Positions 16,400 to 64,000 of a DNA stretch of 64,000 nucleotides are shown piece after piece. The stretch comes from Amorphochlora amoebiformis. Taxonomy: Eukaryota; Cercozoa; Chlorarachniophyceae. Location: NCBI GenBank assembly GCA_054601695.1, contig BAAHQB010000068.1:372001-436000 (forward strand), in the 5' to 3' direction. A model generated the notes under the pieces. The model searched no databases. It worked only from the letters and a program-made list of their open reading frames with translations, and was not told the origin of the DNA. Each line of letters opens with the position of its first letter. The stretch's first letter is position 1. The translations under genes and the position numbers were made by a program.

Positions 16400-18035
16400 C
16401 CGTACTTATTTGAAATGAGTTTTTGTGGTAATTTTATCATTTAATTATGTAACGTCCACACTTGACGCCTATGAATAGAATTTCAACAAGATTGCTTCAC
16501 GTCCGAATGACAACGGTTTGGGCGAAATCAACTAGTTTTCAGAATCGGCGAATTTTTTGTCGGTTTTCTGCACGTGTCTCATTACGCGTGAGTCTGCGTG
16601 ACGCGTATTCGTGTGTGAAATGCATAACGGTGAGTCGTTGACAGAACACGCAGTCCGAAACTGAATGCAGTGTACCGATGAGCGACCCTGATTAGCCTGA
16701 GATGAGATATCACGTCGTCTAGACGCAGTAGATTGTAACTCTCGTGATAGATCATAGTCTTATCATGACGCTCGTGATATTACTACATATACTAGATGTA
16801 GCATATTACATCTATCATCAATCACGAGTCAGACTTCTGGGACATACTCGTCCGGCGTGCGTGCAGCACTATCAATATCCGATGCGTATACATCCGGGTC
16901 AATCATGAGTATACCAGGTATATTACTACGACTAGTATTAGTCTAGTTAGTGTATCATGATCAACCTTTACCATTAATTACCTTGGTATTAATCTAGTTA
17001 ATCTGCTACCTTGCTGCTAGAGCTAGCACGAGCTGGACTATTAATTTCTAGAATTTCTAGAATTTCTGTATCTAGAATGTCATCCGAAGCTACTAGTCTA
17101 GACTAGTATATACTAGATACACTGGATACAGTGCGATATACCAGATATACAGGATATACTAGATATACTAACTAGATATAGGCTTGTTATGTTATGCTAG
17201 TTATGATCCGAAAGTATAAATCGTAGAAATCACCAGAATCTAGGGCCTCAACGAGTAGATTTGCGTAGCTAGCTATACTACCGTCTAGACCGTGCATGCA
17301 GAGCATTAATCTAGTTAATCTAGTTAATGCAGCAGAGTCTAGAAGGTATCTAGGGTATTGCTAGATTCTAGAGATTGTCTAGATTGTACACGGTACAGGT
17401 ATACCAGATACTAGCAGATACTAGCTAGCTAGGTATATACTAGATATCTAGGATATATAACTACTGAGCTAACTACTAGAACTAGTCTACTAGATCCTAG
17501 AGATACTAGAGATCTAGACCGGATCATAGATATCAACTGTCACCTACTACTAGTACTAGTACCACTAACTTAGCTAGTACTAGACCTATCTCTCTCGGTC
17601 CTCTAGGTCCTAGAGCTAGTAGAGGTCAAACACCGAATCTAGCCGATTTATTAGACGAGATTTAACTTCTCACACTTTTTAGAGCGCATGTAAAACTTAT
17701 GCTCTACCACTAGACTAGTCTGTAAGCTAGCTTAATTCTGCATATACTCAGAGTATCCATGTCCTAGATGTATGCTCCAGATGCTGGTTTGAACAACTAA
17801 AACTAGTCTAAGCCCTAGAAGTTTATAGGGATGCTGGTCATCATATTATAGTATTTGACAACTCAAACAAATCCAGAAAAACCACTCCCACGTACAGTGG
17901 AAATTCAGTGTGCCAGGGCGGATATCCTTGTACTACTAGTTGCGCAGAGAAATTCAAATTTGAAAGTTTTAAAATTTCCCATTATTTCGGTGGTGTGGGT
18001 TTCTGACTTTTGGCTGCATCCACTGGGTGAGTGCA
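16400..18035. other. intergenic region, CTAG-saturated
   Basis: Non-TA complex sequence between the PH gene's end and the next gene's start. From about 16.7 to 17.85 kb the words CTAG, ACTAGT and GCTAGC recur about 50 times. Plus-strand frame 17855-18127 is open for 90 codons but ends in an inverted PH exon echo, and I do not call it a gene. Confidence 0.7.
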
Positions 18036-31458
<13,423 letters not shown>

Positions 31459-31467
31459 CTATATATG

Positions 31468-31566
<99 letters not shown>

Positions 31567-31708
31567 TTGTATGTGTGCATACCTATATATATATATTATA
31601 TATATATATATATGTTATTGTATACATAATATATGCAAACATATATGTATGTCTAATATTAGAGTTTGGAAACTTTATATACGTATATATATATGTACAT
31701 CCATGCCA

Positions 31709-31750
<42 letters not shown>

Positions 31751-31759
31751 CAAAAAATT

Positions 31760-32500
31760 ATACCTACACCACACCCCGATGTTATCTTACAATCAATATC
31801 CTCACATATCAACAAAAAGTACAAAAATATCTACTAATGCACACACAATCGACACTCGTAGAAGATTAATGCTCAACTGAGGCACGTGCACTCCTCTCCC
31901 CCCCCCCCGCGCGGGGCTTACTTCTCTCCTACTCCCTCTGAATTTCACTCTCCTCCCGAGAAAAAAATCTCTCAAAACGAAAATGTACAATAATTTGGTT
32001 TCGACTTGGCCGAACAGATGATGTCGTGTAGATTTGCTTGTATTCCTCCACCAGCAGCTGCCGTTACGGGGAATTTCTGAAAGTCAGGAATTCCAGGGAA
32101 ATGTCCCAGGGATGTCCCGCCAACGACATTCTGTGGAAAGATCTGATGATCGCGAAGAAGTTCGAATATTACCTTTTTTTGAATATTTCGGTAATACCTT
32201 ATTAACATTGTTCAGAAAATATCTCCTAGAATGTTCTAAAATTCGCTGATTATACGAACCAAATTCGGAACTTTCTGCTAATATTCCCTGAGGGTCTGAA
32301 GGGATTAATCATTGTCGAGGCCCAAGATAAATTTACATGTCTGGCGTCAAAATCAAGGTCTGTGTTTTTTCTTTTTTTTTCGTTTGAGAGAGGAATGCTT
32401 GTATGTTTGTATATTGTTCATATATGGAAAGGTTTTGGAATTTACATATGATGTTATAGTTTTTTTCAGTCGAGAAGTATATACATATATATCATACCTA
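31760..32500. other. complex spacer upstream of the PH gene
   Basis: About 700 bp of mixed sequence with a C10 run followed by GCGCGGGG near 31900, the only such GC block nearby. It is a plausible promoter or 5' UTR region for the minus-strand PH gene. No clear TATA box or ORF. Confidence 0.4.
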
Positions 32501-32504
32501 TATA

Positions 32505-32537
<33 letters not shown>

Positions 32538-32629
32538 GTATATGTATATATCGATGCTGTATTCATGAAATTTTAGAATCAAAAACATGAAGTGAAAAAA
32601 ACATATATAAATATATTCATACGTATACA

Positions 32630-32743
32630 TTTGTATACATATGTACATACATACTATGTGTTTAAACATATAATATTCCTATACACACCTACAATATATT
32701 TGGTATGTTAGTTTGTCTTGACCTATATACATATATATATATA

Positions 32744-32786
<43 letters not shown>

Positions 32787-32792
32787 AATATA

Positions 32793-32840
<48 letters not shown>

Positions 32841-33056
32841 ATATATACTTACTATGCTAGGTGATATATATTTTTATACACATATATACACATATATATA
32901 TATATACTATACACATACACATATATATGCATATATATATATACACATATATATATATAGGTCAAGACAAACTAACTACCAAATATATCGTAGGTGTGTA
33001 TAGGAATATTATATGTTTAAACACATAGTATGTATGTACATATGTATACAAATGTA
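32630..33056. repeat. palindrome: ~100-bp arms, ~225-bp loop
   Basis: 32630-32730 and 32957-33056 are near-perfect reverse complements (for example TGTTTAAACATATAATATTC against GAATATTATATGTTTAAACA). The loop is mostly TA. No coding capacity. Confidence 0.9.
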
Positions 33057-33069
33057 TATATATTATATT

Positions 33070-33128
<59 letters not shown>

Positions 33129-33199
33129 GGATTGCCTATTTAACCTTTGGTTTCCTCTTCGCAATTCAATCGGTAACACACACACACGCATACACATAT

Positions 33200-33236
<37 letters not shown>

Positions 33237-33354
33237 TGTATATATGTATATATATATTCGTGTGTGTATTTATAAATATATATATACATGCGTGTATATA
33301 TATATATATATATATACATACATACTGTATTTCTACACGTACATATTCCACGAT

Positions 33355-33393
<39 letters not shown>

Positions 33394-33396
33394 AAA

Positions 33397-33429
<33 letters not shown>

Positions 33430-33715
33430 TGTGTATATGTCCATATGTACAAATATGAATACATACGCTTCCACATTGCATACACACGAACATATACACA
33501 ATTGTACATATGTACATATATATATATATATATGTATAAATATATGTGTACACACACATGTGTGTGCACACATATATGTGTAAATGTGTGTACATGTATG
33601 TGTGTGTATATATTTACATATGCGCACACATGCATATATATATACATATATGTGTATATGTGTATGTGTGTGTGTGTGTTACCGATTGAGCATGTGTGTG
33701 TATATATTTACATAT

Positions 33716-33785
<70 letters not shown>

Positions 33786-33855
33786 TTTAACATATACATA
33801 TATATATATATATATATATACCGAAATGTTTATACACATACATATATGTATATAC

Positions 33856-33880
33856 CGAAATGTTTTTTCATTAATGACTT
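33856..33880 (-). CDS. isolated candidate exon KSLMKKHF
   Basis: Bounded by ATATAG and GTATATAC on the minus strand, 25 nt, open in phase 0. A copy of its 3' edge (CATTTCG followed by GTATAT) lies just downstream at about 33820, the pattern seen around well-supported exons. It could belong to an upstream part of the PH gene or to a separate gene; the frame link was not found. Confidence 0.3.
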
Positions 33881-33956
33881 CTATATATACATATACATAC
33901 ATATATATATATATATATGTATATACATATATATATATATACTTACATATACATAC

Positions 33957-34065
33957 CTAACCCTAACCCTAACCCTAATAGACATACATAGATATTTATA
34001 TATACACACGCATGTGTATAAAAATATTCATATATTCAAATATATATCTGTGTATATCTACATGC

Positions 34066-34107
<42 letters not shown>

Positions 34108-34770
34108 CCCTTAAAGCATATACTCCTCAGAATCATACTACTCAATATCGCTAATCCTAACCCTAACCCTAACCCTAACCCTAACCCTAACCCTAACCCT
34201 AACCCTAACCCTAATCCTACCCATAAACCCTAACCTTAACCCTAACGCTAACCCCAACCCTAACCCCAATCCTAACCCTAACCCTAACGCTAACCCTAAC
34301 CCTAACCCTAACCCTAACCCTAATCCTAACCCCAACTCTAACTCTAACGCTAACCCTAACTCTAACTCTAACCCTAACCCTAACCCAAACCCTAACCCTA
34401 ACCGTAACCCTAACCCTAGCCCTAACCCTAATCCTACCTCTAACCCTAACCTTAACCCTAACGCTAACCCCAACCCTAACCCCAATCCTAACCCCAATCC
34501 TAACCCTAACCCTAACCCAAACGCTAACCCTAACCCTAACTCTAACCCTAACCCTAACCCTAACCCTAACCCTAACCCTAACCCTAACCCTAACGCTAAC
34601 CCTAACCCTAACCCTAACCCTAACCCTAACCCTAACCCTAACCCTAATAACCTTTAATTTCACCCCACCTGTAACCCTTAATCCTAGACCGAGTCATATA
34701 TTTATCGCAGCCCTATACACAATTGTAACCCTAACCCTAACTCTAAGTGTTAATCTTAATCCTAACGTGA
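33957..34770 (-). repeat. CCCTAA block (opposite orientation), ~0.6 kb
   Basis: A three-unit piece (33957-33979), a long array (34151-34650) with CCCAAT, GCTAAC and TCTAAC variants, and a small piece near 34730. It lies upstream of the PH gene. Confidence 0.95.
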
Positions 34771-34786
34771 ATTTGCTTGTATAGGA

Positions 34787-34825
<39 letters not shown>

Positions 34826-34964
34826 ATATATATATATTATGTATATAATGTATGTGTAGATTTAAATATGCATATATATATATATATTTATACATATATA
34901 TATATAAACATATATATATAAATATATGTATATGTATGAAAGTGAACATTTAACAACATTTTGT

Positions 34965-35001
<37 letters not shown>

Positions 35002-35002
35002 T

Positions 35003-35058
<56 letters not shown>

Positions 35059-35091
35059 TTATATATATATGTGTGTGTATTTTTATGTATA

Positions 35092-35150
<59 letters not shown>

Positions 35151-35177
35151 TGTATATATATATATATATATTCGTAC

Positions 35178-35206
35178 CAGCCGTTTCTACAAGCATTCCA
35201 AAAACC
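35178..35206 (-). CDS. isolated candidate exon VFGMLVETA
   Basis: 29 nt between CCCTTAG and GTACGAAT on the minus strand, open. A degraded copy of its 5' edge lies upstream (about 35300-35340, TAATAACC...GTCCC...), as around confirmed exons. No neighbouring exon could be joined with confidence. Confidence 0.3.
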
Positions 35207-35247
35207 CTAAGGGACAACCAGGTTATTAGTCTATATATATATATATC

Positions 35248-35278
<31 letters not shown>

Positions 35279-35479
35279 ATGTATATATATAAATATATAA
35301 GGTTTATATAGGGACTATAAGGTTATTATTCGGTATGTATATATATATCTATATATATATATATATATATGTATGTTGAAATGTATATATTTTATATATA
35401 TATGTATCATATACTTATATATATATATCTATCTATACATATATATATAGTGTATATATATATATGATATATATCTCCA

Positions 35480-36720
35480 AACATTAATATATAATAACAA
35501 GCTAATATATAACTCACTTTGTACGCATCTAGCTAGATAGTGCTGCAGTAGGTTCCATTTCCAGACCTTCAAATTCAATCATCTGGTCGATGCATCAGAT
35601 CCAGCTAGCTGCGTGCATCTAGCAATGTCCTTATTCTAGCGATTGGCCAGCCAGTCGAGCGAATTCATGCGAATTTGAAGCTAATCAATGATTATTATTA
35701 CGATGTAAATGATAACCGGAGACTGTTTCAAGTTTTTATCTCGGGTGTTGCGTGATTAGAAGCTGTTATGCTTAGCCTGAGCCGACGAATTAAGAACTAA
35801 TTGCTGCTATCCGTCACGTGGTATGAAAGAAGTTGATTTAGAGAGTCTCTGATGATACGTGTATATAGACATATTTAGGTATGCTATCACAATAATTTAT
35901 TTAAAATATGTACATCTAGTACATATCTGTTATATAGGATTCAAGTAGGTTGATTGTTATACCCTTGAACTCTTTTTAGATAAGAGTAGTAATACTAAGG
36001 GTGTTATAACTTCAGTAGAATGAATAGCAACATATTATTCCTAGTATTAAGTACACTGATAGCTCAACGTTAATATACGCGCTTACGTACGCACCCGTAT
36101 ACATGTACTAACATACATACGTACACCCAAGCTCCAATATACGTACACAACATATCAATATATGTAACATGTATCAATACACGTACGCACATGCGTACCT
36201 GTACACCATACCTACTACCTACGTACACGTTGCAATAAGTACAATCAACATACGTACTCACATACTCACTGTTCAACTCACACAATATCAGTAGTTATAT
36301 ACGTATTACCAACATACATGCCTACATACGCATCAGCCTATCAATATACATGTTACGTAATGGCAACATTGTAGATATGTACTCACATACGTAACACATA
36401 TACCCACAACATGAGTACTTACTTACGTAGTAATAACCAACATACGTACGTACGTACGCTGCCAACATACGTTTCAGAACATTCCTAGATATGTACAAAT
36501 ATACTCACATCAGTACTAGCTTATGTAGTAATAACCAACATACGTACGTACGTACGCTACCAACATACGCGTCACGTAATTGAAACATTCTTAGATATGT
36601 ACTCACATATGTACACATATCTAGACATATACTTACAACCTAGACAAGATCTTTAGTAACTGCTAAAATGCGTAACTGCAGTATATACCTTAAATTAAAA
36701 GCCAGCAGCGGTCATAATTT
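35480..36720. other. complex spacer with TACGTACG repeats
   Basis: The left part (35.5-35.9 kb) is CTAG-containing unique sequence. The right part (36.05-36.65 kb) is rich in CATACGTACGTACGTACGC and includes a ~96-bp tandem pair (36428 and 36524, GTAATAACCAACATACGTAC). No gene found. Confidence 0.7.
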
Positions 36721-36981
36721 AAATGATTTCCAGTATGAGTCGAAGTGACGTTACATGCAATCTAGACGCTTTCATTAGGGTGCTTTGGAGCCCCGGGGAT
36801 CCCCGGGATTTTCAGGGATCCTGGGAATCTTTTCGTTGTATATATGAAAATAGATATGTATGTGTACATATATATATATGTATATATATGTGTAATATAT
36901 ACATGTGTATGTATATTATGTACATATATATATTATATATATATATATATAGAGTTATATATATATATATATATATTGCAG

Positions 36982-37058
36982 AAGGGATTCCGACATCACA
37001 AGAGTTGAGCCTATCAGAACAAACTCGACGAAAAGAATGTATGCCGCGGTCTACTCAC
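36982..37058 (+). CDS. possible plus-strand exon
   Basis: 77 nt between TATATTGCAG and GTGTATAT on the plus strand, open in two frames. One reads GIPTSQELSLSEQTRRKEC, the other RDSDITRVEPIRTNSTKRM. An upstream ORF from 36724 (MISSMSRSDVTCNL...) does not join it in frame. It lies just past the stop of the TauE gene and may instead be 3' UTR of that gene. It is the only plus-strand coding candidate of any quality apart from gag. Confidence 0.2.
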
Positions 37059-37229
37059 GTGTATATCTTAGGTACACACATCTACACTCTTGTTACTCAG
37101 AATAGACCCGTAAAGATCACCAAAATTTAAGTTCAGGTTTTCCTTCGGTGAAATCCTCTAATTATATACTAGCCGACATTATTCTCTGAAAAGCTGGAAG
37201 CCGACAAATTTCCAAAGCAAGCCGGAAGA

Positions 37230-56421
<19,192 letters not shown>

Positions 56422-56423
56422 AT

Positions 56424-56427
56424 CTAG

Positions 56428-56479
<52 letters not shown>

Positions 56480-56512
56480 GATATTTGTATTCTTATATAT
56501 ATAAAAAGATAT

Positions 56513-56573
<61 letters not shown>

Positions 56574-58356
56574 TAAACATGCACATACATATTCATACAT
56601 GTACACCTATATATAGATAGAGATATAAGAACCCAAGAGAAATGAAATTAAAAGACTGAGAGAGGAAGAACACATGAGTGAGAGATAGAGAGAAATAGAG
56701 AGAGACACACGGAGAGAGAAAAGAGAGAGGGAGGCAGAAAGAGAGTGAAAGAAAGAAGGAATAAGAGGAAGGGGGGGGTGGGGTAAGTAAAAGAGGAAAT
56801 GTGAGATACGAGACGGGATGTATGTATGAATATATGTATAGAAATATAAAAAAAAAAAAAAAGGAAATATAAACAGAAAAAGAACCGCCGAAACCAAAAA
56901 AAACAATAAAAACGGAAAAATATAAACAGAACAAACAGAACACAAGGTTAGAAAAATGGCGGGAAATTACGAAAAAAGGACGCCTCTAACACCCTCCCGA
57001 ACAAGAAAACACACCCGAAAAACAACACCGAACCGCCACGGCCCACGGTCCAACACAGATTTTCAAACGCACATATCTAGTCTCAATACTTATCATAACT
57101 AAAAAGAGAATATTTCAATATCTAATTATTCATATATGCAATATATACCCTAAGATATCTTTCGACACGAGTTTGTATACCCGAATTAAAATTATTTCTG
57201 CGGCGGAATGGGTTCCCGCACGATAGCCTGTCGATAGGCCTCATGTAAGTTTTGCTTCAGTTAGTTCAATATATGTGTGCTGAGGAAGAGACTTGAATGG
57301 TGCGGTGCGCTGGAGAACGGGGAGAGCACATAGTCAGGGTTATGGCATAGGAAGTGTATCAAGTTGATGTGCAGAAAGCGCAGAGTGCAGCAGCTGACGA
57401 AAAGACTGGATCTGATGGTGTGCTGGAGTGTGTTTCGGTGAGAGCATAGTAACGGCGTCAGTATAGCAATGTAGTGCTGAGGAACCTTGAGTGGGAATCC
57501 TAGAGCATAGTAATGGTGTCAGTATAGCAAGGAAGTGTGCCTGGAAAATAGTGAGTGCTGGAGAGTGTGCCTGGAAAATGGTGGGTGCTGGAGAGTGGTT
57601 CGTGAGAGCGTAGTAACGGCGCATATGGTCGATTTTTTTATGCGGAGGCAATTCTAAACAGGGTGCAGTAAATTGGCAATTGTTCTTCGCTGAGCCAAGT
57701 GTTGTTATTAACTTGTTAACGTTGTGATGAATATATACACATATATATATACAGTTGTATTCAAATTAAGGAATTACTCAGGCTTCCTGAGAGTTGTTGT
57801 GATGTATCTAGTGTTAGTAGTGTTTATAGTAGTTGCTTCAACAAACTTTAGGGAGTATAGGTGTCTTGACAGTCAAGACATGGGGGTGTCTTGACTCTTG
57901 AGTCTCGACACAGTGACAGTCTTGACTCTTGATTCTCGACACAGTGACAGTCAATGTGTGGGAAGTGAAGGAGAGGGTGTACAATACCCTGTACATGTAT
58001 TCGCATGCCTCACAATTTGCGTACAAAGGTCTAGCTTTATCACAGAATCTCAGTAAGTTAGATCGTTGGCAAATACCTGTCAAGACATCATCCCACGTCT
58101 TGCATGACTGAGTGACCTGGCAAGAGAGTCCGTGGTCAATAAATCACATGACTACCTTCACAGTCCACAAACAAAGTGTCAGCATCGAAGTTATGGTTAT
58201 ACTGTACATGTACATGTTCTAGATGTTCCCATTTACAATGATCCTGATGTGTACGGCCGATATTATAGTTCAGATCTCGAACCGTAGAATTCCCTTCTCT
58301 CTACCTCCCGCGTCCCCTTCTCAGTGTTTTTCCTTCTTCACCGTCTTTCTTCTAGT

Positions 58357-58394
<38 letters not shown>

Positions 58395-58898
58395 TTTATC
58401 TCCCTTCACCTCTCTTTAGCTAGATTGGGTGGACCTGACAGTCTCAATTAATTGCAATTGACAGTGAATCATGATGATAGTATGTCTTGACAGTGAATCA
58501 TAATGATAGTATGTCTTGAGAGTGAATCATGAGTATTTGCATGCCAGTTTCGGGTGAAAAAGGTCTGGAAGAGAGATACAGAGGAGGTGAGACTGTATTT
58601 ATAAGACATCCCATGTCTTTGAGATGCTGCTGTGAGTTGTTATACATTATCAATCCGGTGCTCTGGAACTATGAATGATAATGCACTTAAAGGCAGTCAC
58701 GGTCTACGGTGTACTAGATGAAATAACCAAATAAATAATAATTCAATGTCCATTCGCACACTCTAGGTACTACTCTAGGTCAGCGACTATTGTGATACTG
58801 ATGATCAATCAATTTCAAACGTTACTACGTTGCGAAAACATACGTTTTCATGAACCGGGACTATATACAGTATTCGATGAACGGCACTGAAAAGAAGC
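56424..58898. other. spacer between the TauE gene and the next gene
   Basis: GA-rich (56630-56780) then complex sequence. Short direct repeats: GTGTGCCTGGAAAATGGTG (57.53-57.59 kb), GAGCATAGTAACGGCGTCAG (57.44 and 57.50 kb), TCTTGACTCTTGAGTCTCGA (57.89 and 57.92 kb), GACAGTGAATCATGATGATA (three forms, 58.46-58.53 kb). It must hold the TauE promoter and the 3' flank of the gene to the right. A hydrophobic frame from 56943 (MFCLFCLYFSVFIVFF) is low-complexity and not called. Confidence 0.6.
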
Positions 58899-63233
<4,335 letters not shown>

Positions 63234-63245
63234 CTACATGGATGT

Positions 63246-63281
<36 letters not shown>

Positions 63282-63653
63282 GTATTATATATGTACCCAT
63301 ATATATCTATAAAATTATAATGATATATGTAACATATATATAAATACATATATATATATATATAGTGTAAATAATATACAATAGTATGAGTATATATATA
63401 TATATATATGTATATCACGAATGTATCACATGAATACATATACTTACATAGCTATGTACTACATGCACACACACATAGTATGTGTGTATATATGTATATA
63501 TATGTGTTTAAATATATATATACATATATATTTAAATATATATATATATATATACATATATATTTCTATATATATATTATATATATATCTATATTTATAT
63601 ATATACGTATATAATATATATATGAATGTAGTACATGCCCACACAAAAATAAG

Positions 63654-63701
<48 letters not shown>

Positions 63702-63969
63702 ATACATATGTATACCCACACACATATATTTACCACACACATATATTTATACAATGTATATAAATATACGCACTAATATACATGTGTATATGCATATATG
63801 TATGTGTGTATATTATATGTATGTATGTAAATGTATATATGTATATATATGCAAAGAAAGAGAATATATTTATCATATATTCACAAAAGTATGTATATGT
63901 ATGCTTGTGTTCACATATATGCATATATGTCTATACGAAAAATACATCTACATATAGTATTAGATACTT

Positions 63970-64000
<31 letters not shown>
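63234..64000. other. AT-rich sequence, presumed intron
   Basis: TA, TATG and TACA arrays. No island with two splice sites apart from a weak GTAAGT-bordered fragment near 63440-63460. Confidence 0.6.

Overview
The window is eukaryotic nuclear DNA, probably from a protist or alga. It has exact TTAGGG-type telomeric repeats, GT-AG introns, very long (TA)n arrays and a Copia-like element. A TauE/SafE membrane protein of the kind found in plants and protists argues against a fungus. The lineage cannot be fixed from sequence alone.

Most open frames are translated microsatellites (Tyr-Ile from TA, Val-Arg/Gly-Leu/Asn-Pro from TTAGGG, Ser-Leu/Arg-Glu from TC/GA) and are not genes. Hidden between the TA arrays are short islands of complex sequence, mostly 25-110 bp, which are exons. 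Read on the minus strand and joined by splice site and phase, they give two complete genes and three partial ones, all pointing left. (1) 56.42 to 37.23 kb: a 412-residue TauE/SafE-family membrane protein in 20 exons. (2) 31.46 to 18.04 kb: a 307-residue protein with two PH domains in 20 exons. (3) 63.23 to 58.90 kb: the 3' part of an unrecognised gene. (4) 16.27 to about 11.3 kb: an unrecognised gene that starts with a signal peptide. (5) 10.59 to 0.34 kb: an unrecognised gene with a Ser/Pro/Thr-rich linker, running off the left edge and possibly continuous with (4). In the two complete models every exon junction keeps the reading frame and the summed length is a multiple of three.

The introns are unusual. 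They consist of (TA)n, of TTAGGG arrays and of damaged copies of the neighbouring exon's own edge. Copies of an exon's 5' edge, with its acceptor, lie almost always upstream of that exon. Copies of its 3' edge, with its donor, lie downstream. I call these 'exon-edge echoes'; they recur in all three best-resolved genes. Donors and acceptors often sit at the border of a repeat: GTATAT and ATATAG from TA arrays, GTAACC and CCCTAG or CTAACAG from telomeric arrays.

At 1516-3130 a complete non-autonomous LTR element (TR-GAG type: two identical 258-bp LTRs, a gag ORF, no pol) sits in an intron of gene (5). Intergenic stretches are 16.3-18.0 kb (extremely CTAG-rich), 31.5-37.2 kb (mixed, with a ~100-bp-arm palindrome) and 56.4-58.9 kb. 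Layout left to right: gene 5 with TR-GAG, gene 4, CTAG block, PH gene, mixed spacer, TauE gene, spacer, gene 3.
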